Shown here one piece after another: positions 8,841 through 17,383 of a stretch of DNA of 64,000 nt. The notes below the pieces were generated by a model, which made no database searches, had not been told where the DNA came from, and saw nothing but the letters and a program-made list of their open reading frames with translations. Every line of letters starts with the position of its first letter. The first letter of the stretch is position 1. Source of the stretch: an uncultured Oscillibacter sp. (GTDB lineage: Bacteria; Bacillota; Clostridia; Oscillospirales; Oscillospiraceae); contig NZ_CAJTUX010000001.1 of NCBI RefSeq assembly GCF_910579365.1, forward strand, positions 4,505 to 68,504. The letters are read 5' to 3'. Both the position numbers and the translations under genes were made by a program.

Positions 8841-9914
8841 TTATTCGCCGGCCTGGAGATAATCCTTCAGACTCATGAAGAGGTCAGTCTTCATGTCGAT
8901 GAAGTCCTGATACTCGGCGGCGGAACGGCAGGCGGGCGTCAGGTTGGCTTCCTTCATGGCGTTGATGAACTCGTCGCTGCTGCAGAGCTTGGTGAACTCC
9001 TCCACCAGATAGTTGTACACGTCGTCGGGCACCTTGGAAGAGCAGGAGATCGCGCGGTCCGCGCCGTCGATGAAGCCCTCATAGCCCAGCTCCTTGAAGG
9101 TGGGAACGTCGGGCAGACCCTCGAAACGCTCGTTGGCCATGATGGCGATGCCCTTGATGTTGCCCTCCAGGATGGCGTCGGCGCACTCGCCGGCGGTGAG
9201 GCAGGTGAGGTCGGCATGGCCGCCCATCAGCTCGGAAATCTGGACGCTGCCGGAGTCCACATGGATGCAGTCATAGTTGATCTTGGTGCCGGTGGCCTCC
9301 TCCAGCTTGGAGGTCCAGTCCAGAGTACGGACGTGGCTGGAGGTGCCAAAGCCGGAGTCGTTGGCGATCAGAGTGTTGCTCTTGGCGTACTCCAGAAGGC
9401 CCTCCAGATCGTCAAAGGGGGCGTCGGCCCGGGCCACCAGAACGGCGGGGTCGGCGTTGGCGCAGATGATGGTCTTGAAGTCGTCCACGGTAAAGGGGAC
9501 GTCCTTCAAGATGGGGTTGCTGATGCCGGAGGCGGTGAAGGTCAGCAGGGTGTAGCCGTCAGGCTCGGCGGTGTTGGCCACATAGGCCTGACCGATGGCT
9601 CCGCCGCCGCCGGGCTGGTTCTCCACGATGATGTTCCGGCCGTTGAAATAGCCGTTCTCCATGGCGATCTTGGCGATGATGCGGCCATAGATATCGTTGC
9701 CGCCGCCGGCGTCAAAGGGAACGATCAGGGTGATGTCCTTCTCCGGGTAGGCCAGCTCGCTGCCCTGCGGTTCGGAGCTGCCGCTGGAGCTGGTATCGGA
9801 GCTGCTGGAGTTGTCCCCGCCAGCGGGTTCTTTGCTGCCCGTTCCGGAGTTGCCGCAGGCCGCCAGGGCCAGGACCAGAACGAGGCTCAGGGCCAGTGCA
9901 AGAAACTTTTTCAT
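8841..9914 (-). CDS. tctC: Tripartite tricarboxylate transporter substrate-binding lipoprotein
   Basis: TctC-family receptor, 357 residues, with a lipoprotein signal (hydrophobic helix then LALAACGNS; lipidated Cys at residue 20) and a Ser/Gly-rich tether (about 22-52). The Bug-fold domain follows, with DITLIVPFDAGGGNDIYGRI, VENQPGGGGAIGQAYVA and GYTLLTFTASGISNPIL, the blocks that contact a carboxylate ligand. It captures a tricarboxylate outside the cell for TctAB. GGAGG precedes the ATG. The 78-base gap to the upstream redoxin gene has no convincing promoter, so cotranscription from malY is likely. Confidence 0.95.
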   Translation of the reverse strand: MKKFLALALSLVLVLALAACGNSGTGSKEPAGGDNSSSSDTSSSGSSEPQGSELAYPEKDITLIVPFDAGGGNDIYGRIIAKIAMENGYFNGRNIIVENQPGGGGAIGQAYVANTAEPDGYTLLTFTASGISNPILKDVPFTVDDFKTIICANADPAVLVARADAPFDDLEGLLEYAKSNTLIANDSGFGTSSHVRTLDWTSKLEEATGTKINYDCIHVDSGSVQISELMGGHADLTCLTAGECADAILEGNIKGIAIMANERFEGLPDVPTFKELGYEGFIDGADRAISCSSKVPDDVYNYLVEEFTKLCSSDEFINAMKEANLTPACRSAAEYQDFIDMKTDLFMSLKDYLQAGE

Positions 9915-9992
9915 TGTAATTCCTCCATCGTATTTGTTTTAAAAAAGAGAGCTTCCTCTCCTCTTCACAAAAGGATATGCGGACGGGCCTGC

Positions 9993-10568
9993 TCAGGCAG
10001 TCCCCTGCCCGTCCACCAGGCGCAGAATCTCGTCAAAGTCCGGAATATCAATGCTGTTGACGGCGTAGTGCGCGTATTCAATCTTCCCCTCCTGGTCCAC
10101 AATAAACAGGGCGGGCAGCTGCTGGGCCTCCCCCTCGCCGGTTTTGCGCTGGTAGCCGCGGGCGGCCACGGCCTCCTGCTTGGCTTTCAGTTGGGCGAGT
10201 CCCTCCGGGCTGGTGGGCATCCGGTCCTCCTTGGTGGCGGCGGCACGAATGTCCAGAGCCTGATAGAAGGCGTGGTCGGTGTCGCACACCACGTCAAAGG
10301 GAACCTGGAAGTCCCCTTTCAGGCCGGTGATGGACTCCCGGCTGCTTTGCAGGACGGCAAACACCTGGGTGTCCTTGTCGGTAAAGCGGGCATACTGCCA
10401 TGCAAGCATGTCTATGTCATACTGGCAGAAGCGGCAGCCGATAAACCGCATGACCCAAAAGACGGTGTGCTTCCTGCGGCGCACCACCTCGTAAACGGTG
10501 CAGCGCTCGCCGGAATAGGTCTCAAAGGCAAGGTCCGGGAAGCGGTCTCCCGCAGCGGCTCTGGGCAT
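9993..10568 (-). CDS. AhpC/TSA-type redoxin (peroxiredoxin-like)
   Basis: A 191-residue thioredoxin-fold protein of the AhpC/TSA group. GDRFPDLAFETYSG starts the fold, FWVMRFIGCRFCQYD carries a CxxC pair at residues 45 and 48, and LPALFIVDQEGKIEYAHYA is the typical cis-Pro strand. The CxxC in place of a single peroxidatic Cys points to a thiol oxidoreductase or atypical peroxiredoxin. It lies 13 bases after the aminotransferase gene and before tctC, an unusual position for a transport operon. Substrate and role are unknown; protection of the Fe-S dehydratases encoded downstream is a guess. Confidence 0.75.
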   Translation of the reverse strand: MPRAAAGDRFPDLAFETYSGERCTVYEVVRRRKHTVFWVMRFIGCRFCQYDIDMLAWQYARFTDKDTQVFAVLQSSRESITGLKGDFQVPFDVVCDTDHAFYQALDIRAAATKEDRMPTSPEGLAQLKAKQEAVAARGYQRKTGEGEAQQLPALFIVDQEGKIEYAHYAVNSIDIPDFDEILRLVDGQGTA

Positions 10569-10581
10569 AATGGAAACCTCC

Positions 10582-11763
10582 TTAAAATTTCAATTTGTAC
10601 TGCTGGTAAATCTGGTCCAGTCCCTGCTTCAGCACAGAGGTGGGGCAGCCGATGTTCAGGCGGATGAAGTTTTTGCCCTCCTGGCCGAAGCCGTCGCCCC
10701 GGCTCACCGCGACCTTGCACTCGTGGATGATGAAATGGGCCAGCTCGTCGCCGCTGATGCCCAGCTCCGTGCAGTCCAGCCACATCAGATAGGTGGACTC
10801 CGGCTCCACCAGCTTGATCTTGGGCATCTTCTCCTGGAGATAGCTCCGCAGGAAGTCCACGTTCTTCTCCAGATAGGGCAGCAGCTGCTCCAGATAGTCC
10901 TCGCACTGGGTATAGGCGGCCACCAGGGCGGGAACGGCGAAGATGTTCTGCTGAATGCTGCGGTTCATCTTGAAGCGGTCGTTCAGCAGCTTCCGCAGCT
11001 CGGGATTTGGAACCACCACGGCGGAGCCCCGCAGTCCGGCGCAGTTGAAGGTTTTGGAGGGCGCGTAGCAGGTGATGACATTGTTCCGCTCCTTCTCGCT
11101 GCCCAGCATGCCCATGGGCGTATGCTTGTGGCCGTAGAGCACCAGGTCCGAGTGAATCTCGTCGCAGATGACCACCACGCCGTTCTCCGCGCAGATGGAG
11201 GACATCTCCGCCAGCTCTTCCGGCGTCCAGACCCGGCCCACCGGGTTGTGGGGATTGGAGATGATCATCAGCTTGGCCCTGGGGTCCGCCGCCCGGCGGC
11301 GCAGGTCGTCAAAATCGATGGTATAGCGGCCGTCCTGGTAGAGCAGGCTGTTGTCGCTGATCTCCCGGTGGTTGTCCTCAATGGCGAAGCCGAAGGGATG
11401 ATAGACCGGGCGGGAGATGATGATCTGGTCCCCCTCCTCGGTCAGGGCCTGAATCATGGTGTTGAACACGGGTACGATGCCGGTGGCGAACACCAGCCAG
11501 TCCGGGTCCATCTTCCAGCCGTGGCGCTTTGCCACCCAGTCCACAGTGGCCTTCTTGAAATCCGGCGTGACAAAGGGATAGCCATAGACGGGATGCGCCG
11601 CACGCTGGAGCACAGCATCCACCACCGGCTGCGGACAGCGGAAGTCGGTATCCGCCACCCACATGGGCAGCGCCTCCGGGTTTCCGACCCGGACGCCCAC
11701 ATTGTCCCACTTGGAGGAGCCTGTGTTGTGCCGGTCGATGATCTCGTCAAAATCGTACTTCAT
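10582..11763 (-). CDS. MalY/PatB-type PLP aminotransferase or C-S lyase
   Basis: A 393-residue fold-type I PLP enzyme. It shows the MalY/PatB hallmarks MWVADTDFRCPQPVVDA (residues 34-50), YGYPFVTPDF, SNPHNPVGRVW, VVICDEIHSDLVL and CYAPSKTFNCAGLRGS, with the PLP lysine at residue 237. Relatives are cystathionine beta-lyases or aminotransferases. The ATG at 11763 has GGAG 8 bases upstream; a longer frame adds 11 non-family residues. As first gene of the transport-citrate operon it may transaminate a keto acid product, but no specific substrate can be read from sequence. Confidence 0.85.
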   Translation of the reverse strand: MKYDFDEIIDRHNTGSSKWDNVGVRVGNPEALPMWVADTDFRCPQPVVDAVLQRAAHPVYGYPFVTPDFKKATVDWVAKRHGWKMDPDWLVFATGIVPVFNTMIQALTEEGDQIIISRPVYHPFGFAIEDNHREISDNSLLYQDGRYTIDFDDLRRRAADPRAKLMIISNPHNPVGRVWTPEELAEMSSICAENGVVVICDEIHSDLVLYGHKHTPMGMLGSEKERNNVITCYAPSKTFNCAGLRGSAVVVPNPELRKLLNDRFKMNRSIQQNIFAVPALVAAYTQCEDYLEQLLPYLEKNVDFLRSYLQEKMPKIKLVEPESTYLMWLDCTELGISGDELAHFIIHECKVAVSRGDGFGQEGKNFIRLNIGCPTSVLKQGLDQIYQQYKLKF

Positions 11764-11859
11764 ACCTCTACTCCTTATCCTGTTCATGATTGACAAACGG
11801 GGCCGAAGGTCCTCTCAAAAGCCCTGCCGCCCGCTGGTGCGCCGCGTCTTGATGCTCAC

Positions 11860-11888
11860 ATTATAAATGGATTGTTTTTTCGACTCAA
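11860..11888 (-). promoter_or_regulatory. Predicted promoter of the malY-tct-cit operon
   Basis: On the minus strand TTGAGT (11883-11888) is 17 bases from TATAAT (11860-11865). Transcription would begin near 11853, about 90 bases before the aminotransferase ATG. An AATACTT box (11888-11894) abuts the -35 element. Confidence 0.65.
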
Positions 11889-11953
11889 ATACTTATATTT
11901 CACAGGGGGCATAGCTTTTTTGCACAAAGTATTCGGCCTGGCTTGCAAGTATT
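11888..11953. promoter_or_regulatory. Three AAGTATT boxes between divergent promoters (putative LysR binding sites)
   Basis: The heptamer AAGTATT occurs at 11927-11933 and 11947-11953, exactly 20 bases apart, and in inverse orientation (AATACTT) at 11888-11894. The boxes flank or overlap the -35 regions of both divergent promoters. That is the expected layout for LysR-type activation of one side and repression of the other. Confidence 0.5.
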
Positions 11954-11971
11954 GCGGTCAGATGCTATAAT
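11943..11971 (+). promoter_or_regulatory. Predicted promoter of the two LysR genes
   Basis: TTGCAA (11943-11948) is spaced 17 bases from TATAAT (11966-11971), with an extended TGC in front of the -10. An AAGTATT box overlaps the -35 and spacer, which suggests autorepression. The leader to the ATG at 12125 is about 147 bases. Confidence 0.65.
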
Positions 11972-12124
11972 AAGCGGGACCATCCAAAGCTTACCAGTGG
12001 CATGTCCGGCGGATTTGTATTAGAATCAAACGGCTGGCGGAGGCTCTGCGGCGCTCTTTTTAAAATACACATTCAGAGGGCGCTTGTCAAAGCCGGCGCT
12101 GTTTTCAAAAACGGGGGTATCGGG

Positions 12125-13057
12125 ATGACGGACCGGGAAATTTTGTATGTCTCTACCATCGCGCGGTGCGGCAGCATTACCAAGGCGGCGGAACAGCTCT
12201 TTATTGCCCAGCCGTCTCTCACCCAGGCGCTGCACCGAATTGAGGCGGAATATGACACCGTCTTTTTCCACCGGGGGCAGGGCGGACTGCGGCTGACGGA
12301 GGCCGGAGCGGCCTATCTGGCTGCTGCGGAGCGGATGAAGCAGGCCTACCAGCGGATGGAATACGAGATCGGCGAGGCCGCCGGCACCCAGCGGGGCCGC
12401 GTCACTTTGGGCGTCACGCCCTTTCAGGGCAGGCTGCTTCTGCCGGGCCTTTTAAAGCTGTATCACCGGCGTTTCCCCATGATGGACCTGCGGCTGCTGG
12501 AGAACTCCTCCGCCCAGCTGGAGCAGCTAACCTGGGAGGGGCGGCTGGACCTGGCCGTGCTTCACCGTCCCTTTCGGGATTACGACCTGGAATACGTCTC
12601 CTTATTTCGGGAGGAAATCTATCTCGCCGTCCCTCCGGATGACCCGGACTATCTGTCCGCCTCCGCCAAGGGCGATTCCCTCCCCCTTGTCACTGCGGAA
12701 ATCATGTCCCGGAAATCCTTCAACATGCTGACTCCCAACCAGCGCAGCCGCCAGGTGGCGGACAATATCTGCGCGGCGGCCGGCATCGTTCCCAAGATTT
12801 TCTTCTCCACCGCCAGCTTCGCCACGTCGCTGGCCCTGACTGCGGACGGAATCGGCGCCGCCTTCGCGCCCAAGAGCTTTGCCCGCCATTATTCCAAGCA
12901 GTACCGGACGGCTTACTTCCGCTTTCCCCCCGCCTGGAACGCCAGCTGGGAGCTGGTGGCGGCCTACGCCCCCAATTTCCCCCTGTCGCAGCCCTGTCTG
13001 GAGCTGGCCAGAATCATGCAGGAATGTATCGCGTCTACGCCGGAGGTATTTTCATGA
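12125..13057 (+). CDS. LysR-family transcriptional regulator (first of a coupled pair)
   Basis: A 310-residue LysR regulator. The N-terminal winged helix-turn-helix has DREILYVSTIARCGSITKAA and QPSLTQALHRIE, and the effector domain follows (VTLGVTPFQGRLLLPGLLKL). I chose the ATG at 12125 because it gives the normal LysR N terminus; an in-frame ATG at 12002 would add 41 atypical residues and lacks a good ribosome site. It diverges from the malY-tct-cit operon and is the prime candidate to control it in response to a tricarboxylate. Its stop overlaps the next LysR start (ATGA). Confidence 0.92.
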   Translation: MTDREILYVSTIARCGSITKAAEQLFIAQPSLTQALHRIEAEYDTVFFHRGQGGLRLTEAGAAYLAAAERMKQAYQRMEYEIGEAAGTQRGRVTLGVTPFQGRLLLPGLLKLYHRRFPMMDLRLLENSSAQLEQLTWEGRLDLAVLHRPFRDYDLEYVSLFREEIYLAVPPDDPDYLSASAKGDSLPLVTAEIMSRKSFNMLTPNQRSRQVADNICAAAGIVPKIFFSTASFATSLALTADGIGAAFAPKSFARHYSKQYRTAYFRFPPAWNASWELVAAYAPNFPLSQPCLELARIMQECIASTPEVFS

Positions 13058-13992
13058 ACACCACTCTGCTTCGATACGCTGTGGAATACGCCGCCTGCGG
13101 CTCCGCCCAGAAGACGGCGGAACGCCTGGGGGTCAACCGCTCCTCCGTCACCCGCAACATCAAGCGGCTGGAGGAGGAGCTGGGCGCGCAGCTGTTCATC
13201 ACCACGGGAGACGGGCCGGTTCCCACCAACTTCGGGGAAATCTGCCTGCGCCGCGCCAGGGAAATTTTAAAGGAGGAGGAGAACCTGCGGTTTGACTTCG
13301 CCGGAGACGGGGTATACAGCGGCACCATCGACATCGGCATGGGCTCCAACCGCTCCCAGCAGGTGCTGCCCTCCGTCCTGCCGGAGTTTCACCGCCGCTA
13401 TCCCAACATTTCCATCCAGCTCCACGAGATGAGCACGGCGGACCTGTCCATAGGTCTTTTGAACCAGCGGCTGGATTTCGCCGTGGTCAGCCAGCCGGCC
13501 CTGGGCCGGGGCATCGCCTTTGAGCCGCTGATGACGGAGCGGCTGGTCCTGGTGGCCCCCCGGGAGGACGCCTTCGCTCCCCTGTACGGCTATGAGAAGG
13601 AGGGGACGCGCTATGTCCAGCTGGAAAAATTCCGGGACAGGCGCTTCATTCTGGGCTATCCCAGCCAGAAGAGCCGGGTGGTCTGCGACCGGGTCTTCCG
13701 CCGGGTGGGCTTTGAGCCCCAGGTGATTTTCCAGACCCGCAACAATTATACCGCGGCCATGCTGGCTTACAACGGCCTTGCCTATGCGCTGGTGCCGGAG
13801 AGCTGCACCCGGACGGAGCAAGGCCCTATTGAGCACTATCAAATGGACCCGGAGCTGGAGGCCAGCTGGACCATCGGCATCGCCACGCTGAATGGCAAGA
13901 ACCTGTCCCACGCCGCCGGGCAGCTGAAGCGGCTGATGCTGAAAGCCCTGGGCCACCGGCCGGTCCAGGAAGAAACGCCGGCAAAGACATGA
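13054..13992 (+). CDS. LysR-family transcriptional regulator (second of a coupled pair)
   Basis: A 312-residue LysR regulator with the HTH block EYAACGSAQKTAERLGVNRS and SSVTRNIKRLEEELGAQLF, then a periplasmic-binding-like effector domain (GTIDIGMGSNRSQQVLPSVL). The ATG at 13054 overlaps the preceding LysR stop and has GGAGG upstream, so it should be made at a set ratio to its partner. Sequence similarity between the two is only family-level, so this is not a recent duplication. Targets may be the plus-strand dehydratase operon that follows, the divergent operon, or both. Confidence 0.92.
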   Translation: MNTTLLRYAVEYAACGSAQKTAERLGVNRSSVTRNIKRLEEELGAQLFITTGDGPVPTNFGEICLRRAREILKEEENLRFDFAGDGVYSGTIDIGMGSNRSQQVLPSVLPEFHRRYPNISIQLHEMSTADLSIGLLNQRLDFAVVSQPALGRGIAFEPLMTERLVLVAPREDAFAPLYGYEKEGTRYVQLEKFRDRRFILGYPSQKSRVVCDRVFRRVGFEPQVIFQTRNNYTAAMLAYNGLAYALVPESCTRTEQGPIEHYQMDPELEASWTIGIATLNGKNLSHAAGQLKRLMLKALGHRPVQEETPAKT

Positions 13993-14016
13993 GCGTCCCT
14001 TCGGGGGCGCTTTTTT
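13993..14016 (+). terminator. Rho-independent terminator after the LysR pair
   Basis: A 7-bp stem GCGTCCC/GGGGCGC with a TTCG tetraloop is followed by six T residues, directly after the second LysR stop. The remaining bases to 14160 are AT-rich and probably hold the promoter of the next operon, but no clean -35/-10 pair was found. Confidence 0.85.
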
Positions 14017-14160
14017 CGCGCCTGTGCAAAAAAGCAATAGCGGGCACGCAGAAAGAATATTGGACTTTCATTTCTCCTTATATTACCCTTATTATATCAT
14101 CTATCTATAAAAAATCCCCTCGGGGAAATAAATTGATCGTGTCAGGAAAGGCGGGCGTAT

Positions 14161-15546
14161 ATGGGGACCCAGAACCAGACGGCCATTTCGCAGAGAATCG
14201 CAGAGTTTGCTCTGTCTCCCAGCCTCTCAAAGGCGCCGGAGGCTGTGGTGGAATACGGAAAACTGCTTTTGATGGACACTTTCGGCGTGGCGATGTCCTG
14301 TCAGGATATGGACCATGCCAAGGCGGTCCGCGGCGCGCTGAAGGAGATGGGCTCCGTGCCCTGCTGCACGCTGTGGGGCACGGAGGAAAAGGCCCGCCTG
14401 GCGGACGCGGTTCTATACAACGCCGCTTTGATCCACGGCGCGGATTATGACGACACCCACGTGGGCGGCATCGTCCACCCCAGCGCGGCGGTCGTCAGCA
14501 CAGCCCTGACCGTGGGCGAGCAGTGCGGGGCCACCGGACGGCAAATGATGGAGGCCATTCTCGCAGGCTGGGAGATCATTGTCCGCCTGGCGCTGGCGGC
14601 AAAGGGCCGTTTTCACGACGTGGGCTTCCACGGTACCGGCATTGTGGCCCCCTTCGCGGCGGCCTGCACGGCGGCCCGCCTTCTGGGCGACAGCCGGGAG
14701 ACGCTGGTCAACGCCCTGGGCATCTGCGGCAGCCAGGCGGCGGCCTTGCAGGAGTTCCTGCGGGACGGCAGCTGGGTGAAGAAGATGCACCCCGGCTGGG
14801 CCGCCCACAGCGCCATCTATGCTCTGAGCCTGGCCCGCAATGGCTTCACCGGCCCCCGGGAGGTGTTCGAGGGCGAATTTGGAATGTGGAAAACCCACTG
14901 CGGCGGAACGGACGGTCTGGAGGAGGCCTTCTCCGACCTGGGAGAGGTCTGGCACACCACGGAGATCACCGTCAAGCTGTATCCCGTCTGCCACATGACC
15001 CACTCCTTCATCGACTGCATGCTCGCCCTCCAGCGGGAGGAGGGCTTTACTGCGGAGGACATCGACTCCGCCGAGTGCCGCATTGAAAGCCGCTGCTATC
15101 CCATTGTCTGCACCCCCCGGGAGAGCAAAACCCGGCCCAACACGGATTATATCATGCGGTTCAGTCTTCCATATGTAGTGGCCGTGGCGGCGGCGAAGGG
15201 CCGGGTCAGCCCCTGGGAGATTGATTTGAAGTACGCGCAGGACCCCCAGCTCTGCGGCCTGATGGACCGGATTCAGTGCGTGGACGACAACTCCAAGCGC
15301 AACCCGGGCTACTTCCCCGGCTTCCTCACCGTGACACTGAAGGACGGCCGGCGCTTTGTCCGGGACCAGCGCTATGAGATGGGCACCGCCCAGAATCCCC
15401 TGGACCCCGCCGCCGTACAGAAGAAATTCATGGACAATCTGGAGCCCTTTTACACCTCCGCCCAGATTCAGCAGATCGCGGACATCCTCCGCCGCTTTGA
15501 CGCGCTGCCCGGCGCCGGGGAGCTGATCGCCGCCCTGCGCCGTTGA
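14161..15546 (+). CDS. MmgE/PrpD family protein (first copy)
   Basis: A 461-residue member of the MmgE/PrpD family, which includes 2-methylcitrate dehydratase and cis-aconitate decarboxylase (ACOD1/CadA). This copy keeps the catalytic-pocket pattern best: DYDDTHVGGIVHPSA (Asp, Thr, His), KKMHPGWAAH (Lys, His) and KLYPVCHMTHSF (His). These blocks line up with the active site of cis-aconitate decarboxylase. It leads an operon with a LeuCD-type dehydratase, 41 bases downstream, and a second PrpD. An AGGAAAGG site precedes the ATG. Dehydration or decarboxylation of a tricarboxylate is likely; the exact reaction is not decidable here. Confidence 0.85.
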   Translation: MGTQNQTAISQRIAEFALSPSLSKAPEAVVEYGKLLLMDTFGVAMSCQDMDHAKAVRGALKEMGSVPCCTLWGTEEKARLADAVLYNAALIHGADYDDTHVGGIVHPSAAVVSTALTVGEQCGATGRQMMEAILAGWEIIVRLALAAKGRFHDVGFHGTGIVAPFAAACTAARLLGDSRETLVNALGICGSQAAALQEFLRDGSWVKKMHPGWAAHSAIYALSLARNGFTGPREVFEGEFGMWKTHCGGTDGLEEAFSDLGEVWHTTEITVKLYPVCHMTHSFIDCMLALQREEGFTAEDIDSAECRIESRCYPIVCTPRESKTRPNTDYIMRFSLPYVVAVAAAKGRVSPWEIDLKYAQDPQLCGLMDRIQCVDDNSKRNPGYFPGFLTVTLKDGRRFVRDQRYEMGTAQNPLDPAAVQKKFMDNLEPFYTSAQIQQIADILRRFDALPGAGELIAALRR

Positions 15547-15587
15547 GTATCTATAAAATTTCGAATATTTTTAAGATAGGAGTATGA

Positions 15588-16850
15588 ATGATGGGACAGA
15601 CACTCGTAGAAAAGATCATCAGCAAAAATATGGGCCACGCCGTGAAGGCCGGGGAGACGGTGGTGGTCAACGTGGACTTCGCCGCCCTGCACGACGGCTC
15701 CGGCCCCCTGCTGGTCCGCCTGATGCAGGAGCGGGGATATGACAAGGACCCGGTGTTCGACCCGGAACGGCTGCTCTTCGCCAACGAGTTCGGCCCCGAG
15801 TCCACCAAAGAGGTCGCCAACGAGCACGCCCTTTGCCGCCGGTACGCCCTGGAGCACGGCTGCCACTGGGAGGAGGGCGGCACCGGCCACGTCCACGCCC
15901 ATGTGTACGAGAACTTTCTGAAATGCGGCTCCGTCTGCATCGTGGGCGACTCCCACACCACCGTCCACGGCGCTTACGGCTGCTTCGCCACAGGCTGCGG
16001 CTCCACCGACATGGTGGCCGTGACCCGCTTCGGGCAGACCTGGATCAAGGTGCCGGAGACCTTCCGGATCAACGTCACCGGCAAGCTGCCCAAGGGCGTG
16101 TACGCCAAGGACATCATGCTGAAGCTGGCCAGCATCATCAAGTCGGATCAGGCGATCTATAAGTCCCTGGAATTCCGGGGGGACACCATCGCCAGCCTTT
16201 CCATGGAGGGCCGCCTGACCATCACCAGCATGGGCGTGGACGTGGGCGCGAAGAACGCCATCATGGAGACGGACGAGCACACCCGGGAATACCTGAAGAA
16301 GTTTGGCCGGGAGGCGGACTACGTGGAAATCCGGGGCGACGACGACGCCGATTTTGAGCGGGTCATTGACATTGACGCCGCCGCCCTGGAGCCCCTGGTC
16401 TCCAAGCCCCATTATGTGGAGAACGTGGACCTGGCCAAAAATTGCAGCCACGAGCATGTGGATTTGATCTACATCGGCAGCTGCACCAATGGCCGGGTGG
16501 AGGACCTGCGGGTGGCCGCCGAGATTCTCAAGGGCAAAAAAGTCGCCAAGGGCACCCGCCTGCTGGTCATTCCCAACTCCACCTACGTCTTCAAGGAGTG
16601 CCTGAAGGACGGCACTCTGCTGACCCTGGCGGAGGCCGGAGCCATGATCGAGGCCCCCAACTGCGGCCCCTGCATGGGCGTGCATCAGGGCATCCCCGCG
16701 GACAACGAGGTGGTGGTCGCCACCCAGAACCGCAACTTCAAGGGCCGCATGGGCAACCCCACCGCCAGCATCTATCTCTCCAGCCCCGCCACCGCCGCCG
16801 CCACCGCCCTGACCGGCTATATCACCGATCCCCGCGAAGTCATGGGTTGA
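15588..16850 (+). CDS. LeuC-like aconitase-family dehydratase, large subunit
   Basis: A 420-residue large subunit of the LeuC / homoaconitase / dimethylmalate dehydratase group. The [4Fe-4S] ligands are Cys299 (IGSCTNGR), Cys359 and Cys362 (NCGPCMG); the 60- and 3-residue spacings match LeuC. Substrate and metal blocks GDSHTTVHGAYGCFATGCGSTD and GKLPKGVYAKDIMLKL are present. It pairs with the small subunit 23 bases downstream. Neither leuA nor leuB is nearby and PrpD genes flank it, so a role in leucine synthesis is unlikely. Hydration of aconitate, itaconate/mesaconate or a dimethylmalate-type acid is more plausible. Confidence 0.88.
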   Translation: MMGQTLVEKIISKNMGHAVKAGETVVVNVDFAALHDGSGPLLVRLMQERGYDKDPVFDPERLLFANEFGPESTKEVANEHALCRRYALEHGCHWEEGGTGHVHAHVYENFLKCGSVCIVGDSHTTVHGAYGCFATGCGSTDMVAVTRFGQTWIKVPETFRINVTGKLPKGVYAKDIMLKLASIIKSDQAIYKSLEFRGDTIASLSMEGRLTITSMGVDVGAKNAIMETDEHTREYLKKFGREADYVEIRGDDDADFERVIDIDAAALEPLVSKPHYVENVDLAKNCSHEHVDLIYIGSCTNGRVEDLRVAAEILKGKKVAKGTRLLVIPNSTYVFKECLKDGTLLTLAEAGAMIEAPNCGPCMGVHQGIPADNEVVVATQNRNFKGRMGNPTASIYLSSPATAAATALTGYITDPREVMG

Positions 16851-16873
16851 ACGATTCGGAAGGAGTAATTGAT

Positions 16874-17380
16874 ATGATTAGAGATTCCATCCAGGGCAGA
16901 GCCTGGAAATTCGGCTCCAACGTCAGCACCGACTCCATCGCCCCCGGCCGTCTCATCTCCCTGCGGGCCAATCCCCAGGAATACGCCAAGCACGTGCTGG
17001 AGGACGCCCGGCCCGACTTTGTAAAGGGCGTGAAGGCGGACGACTTCATCGTCGCGGACCGGAACTTTGGCTGCGGCTCCAGCCGGGAGATCGCCCCCAT
17101 CATCATCAAGCTGGCCGGCGTGGGCGCGGTGCTCTCCAAGTCCTTTGGCCGCATCTTCTACCGCAACGCCATCAACAACGGCATGCTGCTCATCGAGTGC
17201 GACACCGACCGCATCGAAGAGGGGGACGAGCTGTTCGTGGACGTGAAGGGCCGGGTCATCAAGAAGGTCAACGACCCCGCCTTTGCCATGCCCTTCACCC
17301 TGTCGGAAAAAGAAGTCAAGATCATCAACGAGGGCGGCCTTCTCAACTACATTGAGAAGTACAACTCCCTGGATATTTGA
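16874..17380 (+). CDS. LeuD-like aconitase-family dehydratase, small (swivel) subunit
   Basis: A 168-residue swivel subunit. It has the LeuD layout: GRAWKFGSNVSTDSIAPGR at the N terminus, FIVADRNFGCGSSREIAP with the substrate-specificity loop at about residues 57-74, then SFGRIFYRNAINNGMLLIE. GGAAGGAG precedes the ATG. It forms the heterodimer with the LeuC-like protein encoded 23 bases upstream. Three bases separate its stop from the next PrpD gene, so the operon is tightly packed. Confidence 0.9.
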   Translation: MIRDSIQGRAWKFGSNVSTDSIAPGRLISLRANPQEYAKHVLEDARPDFVKGVKADDFIVADRNFGCGSSREIAPIIIKLAGVGAVLSKSFGRIFYRNAINNGMLLIECDTDRIEEGDELFVDVKGRVIKKVNDPAFAMPFTLSEKEVKIINEGGLLNYIEKYNSLDI

Positions 17381-17383
17381 GAC

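Noticed and set aside
12002..12124. Upstream in-frame ATG extending the first LysR protein by 41 residues
   Set aside because: The extra residues are not LysR-like, the ATG lacks a ribosome site, and the ATG at 12125 gives the standard N terminus.
15588..17380. Leucine biosynthesis leuCD
   Set aside because: Subunits are LeuCD-like, but leuA and leuB are absent and the genes are packed between two PrpD genes in a tricarboxylate island. A catabolic dehydratase fits better.
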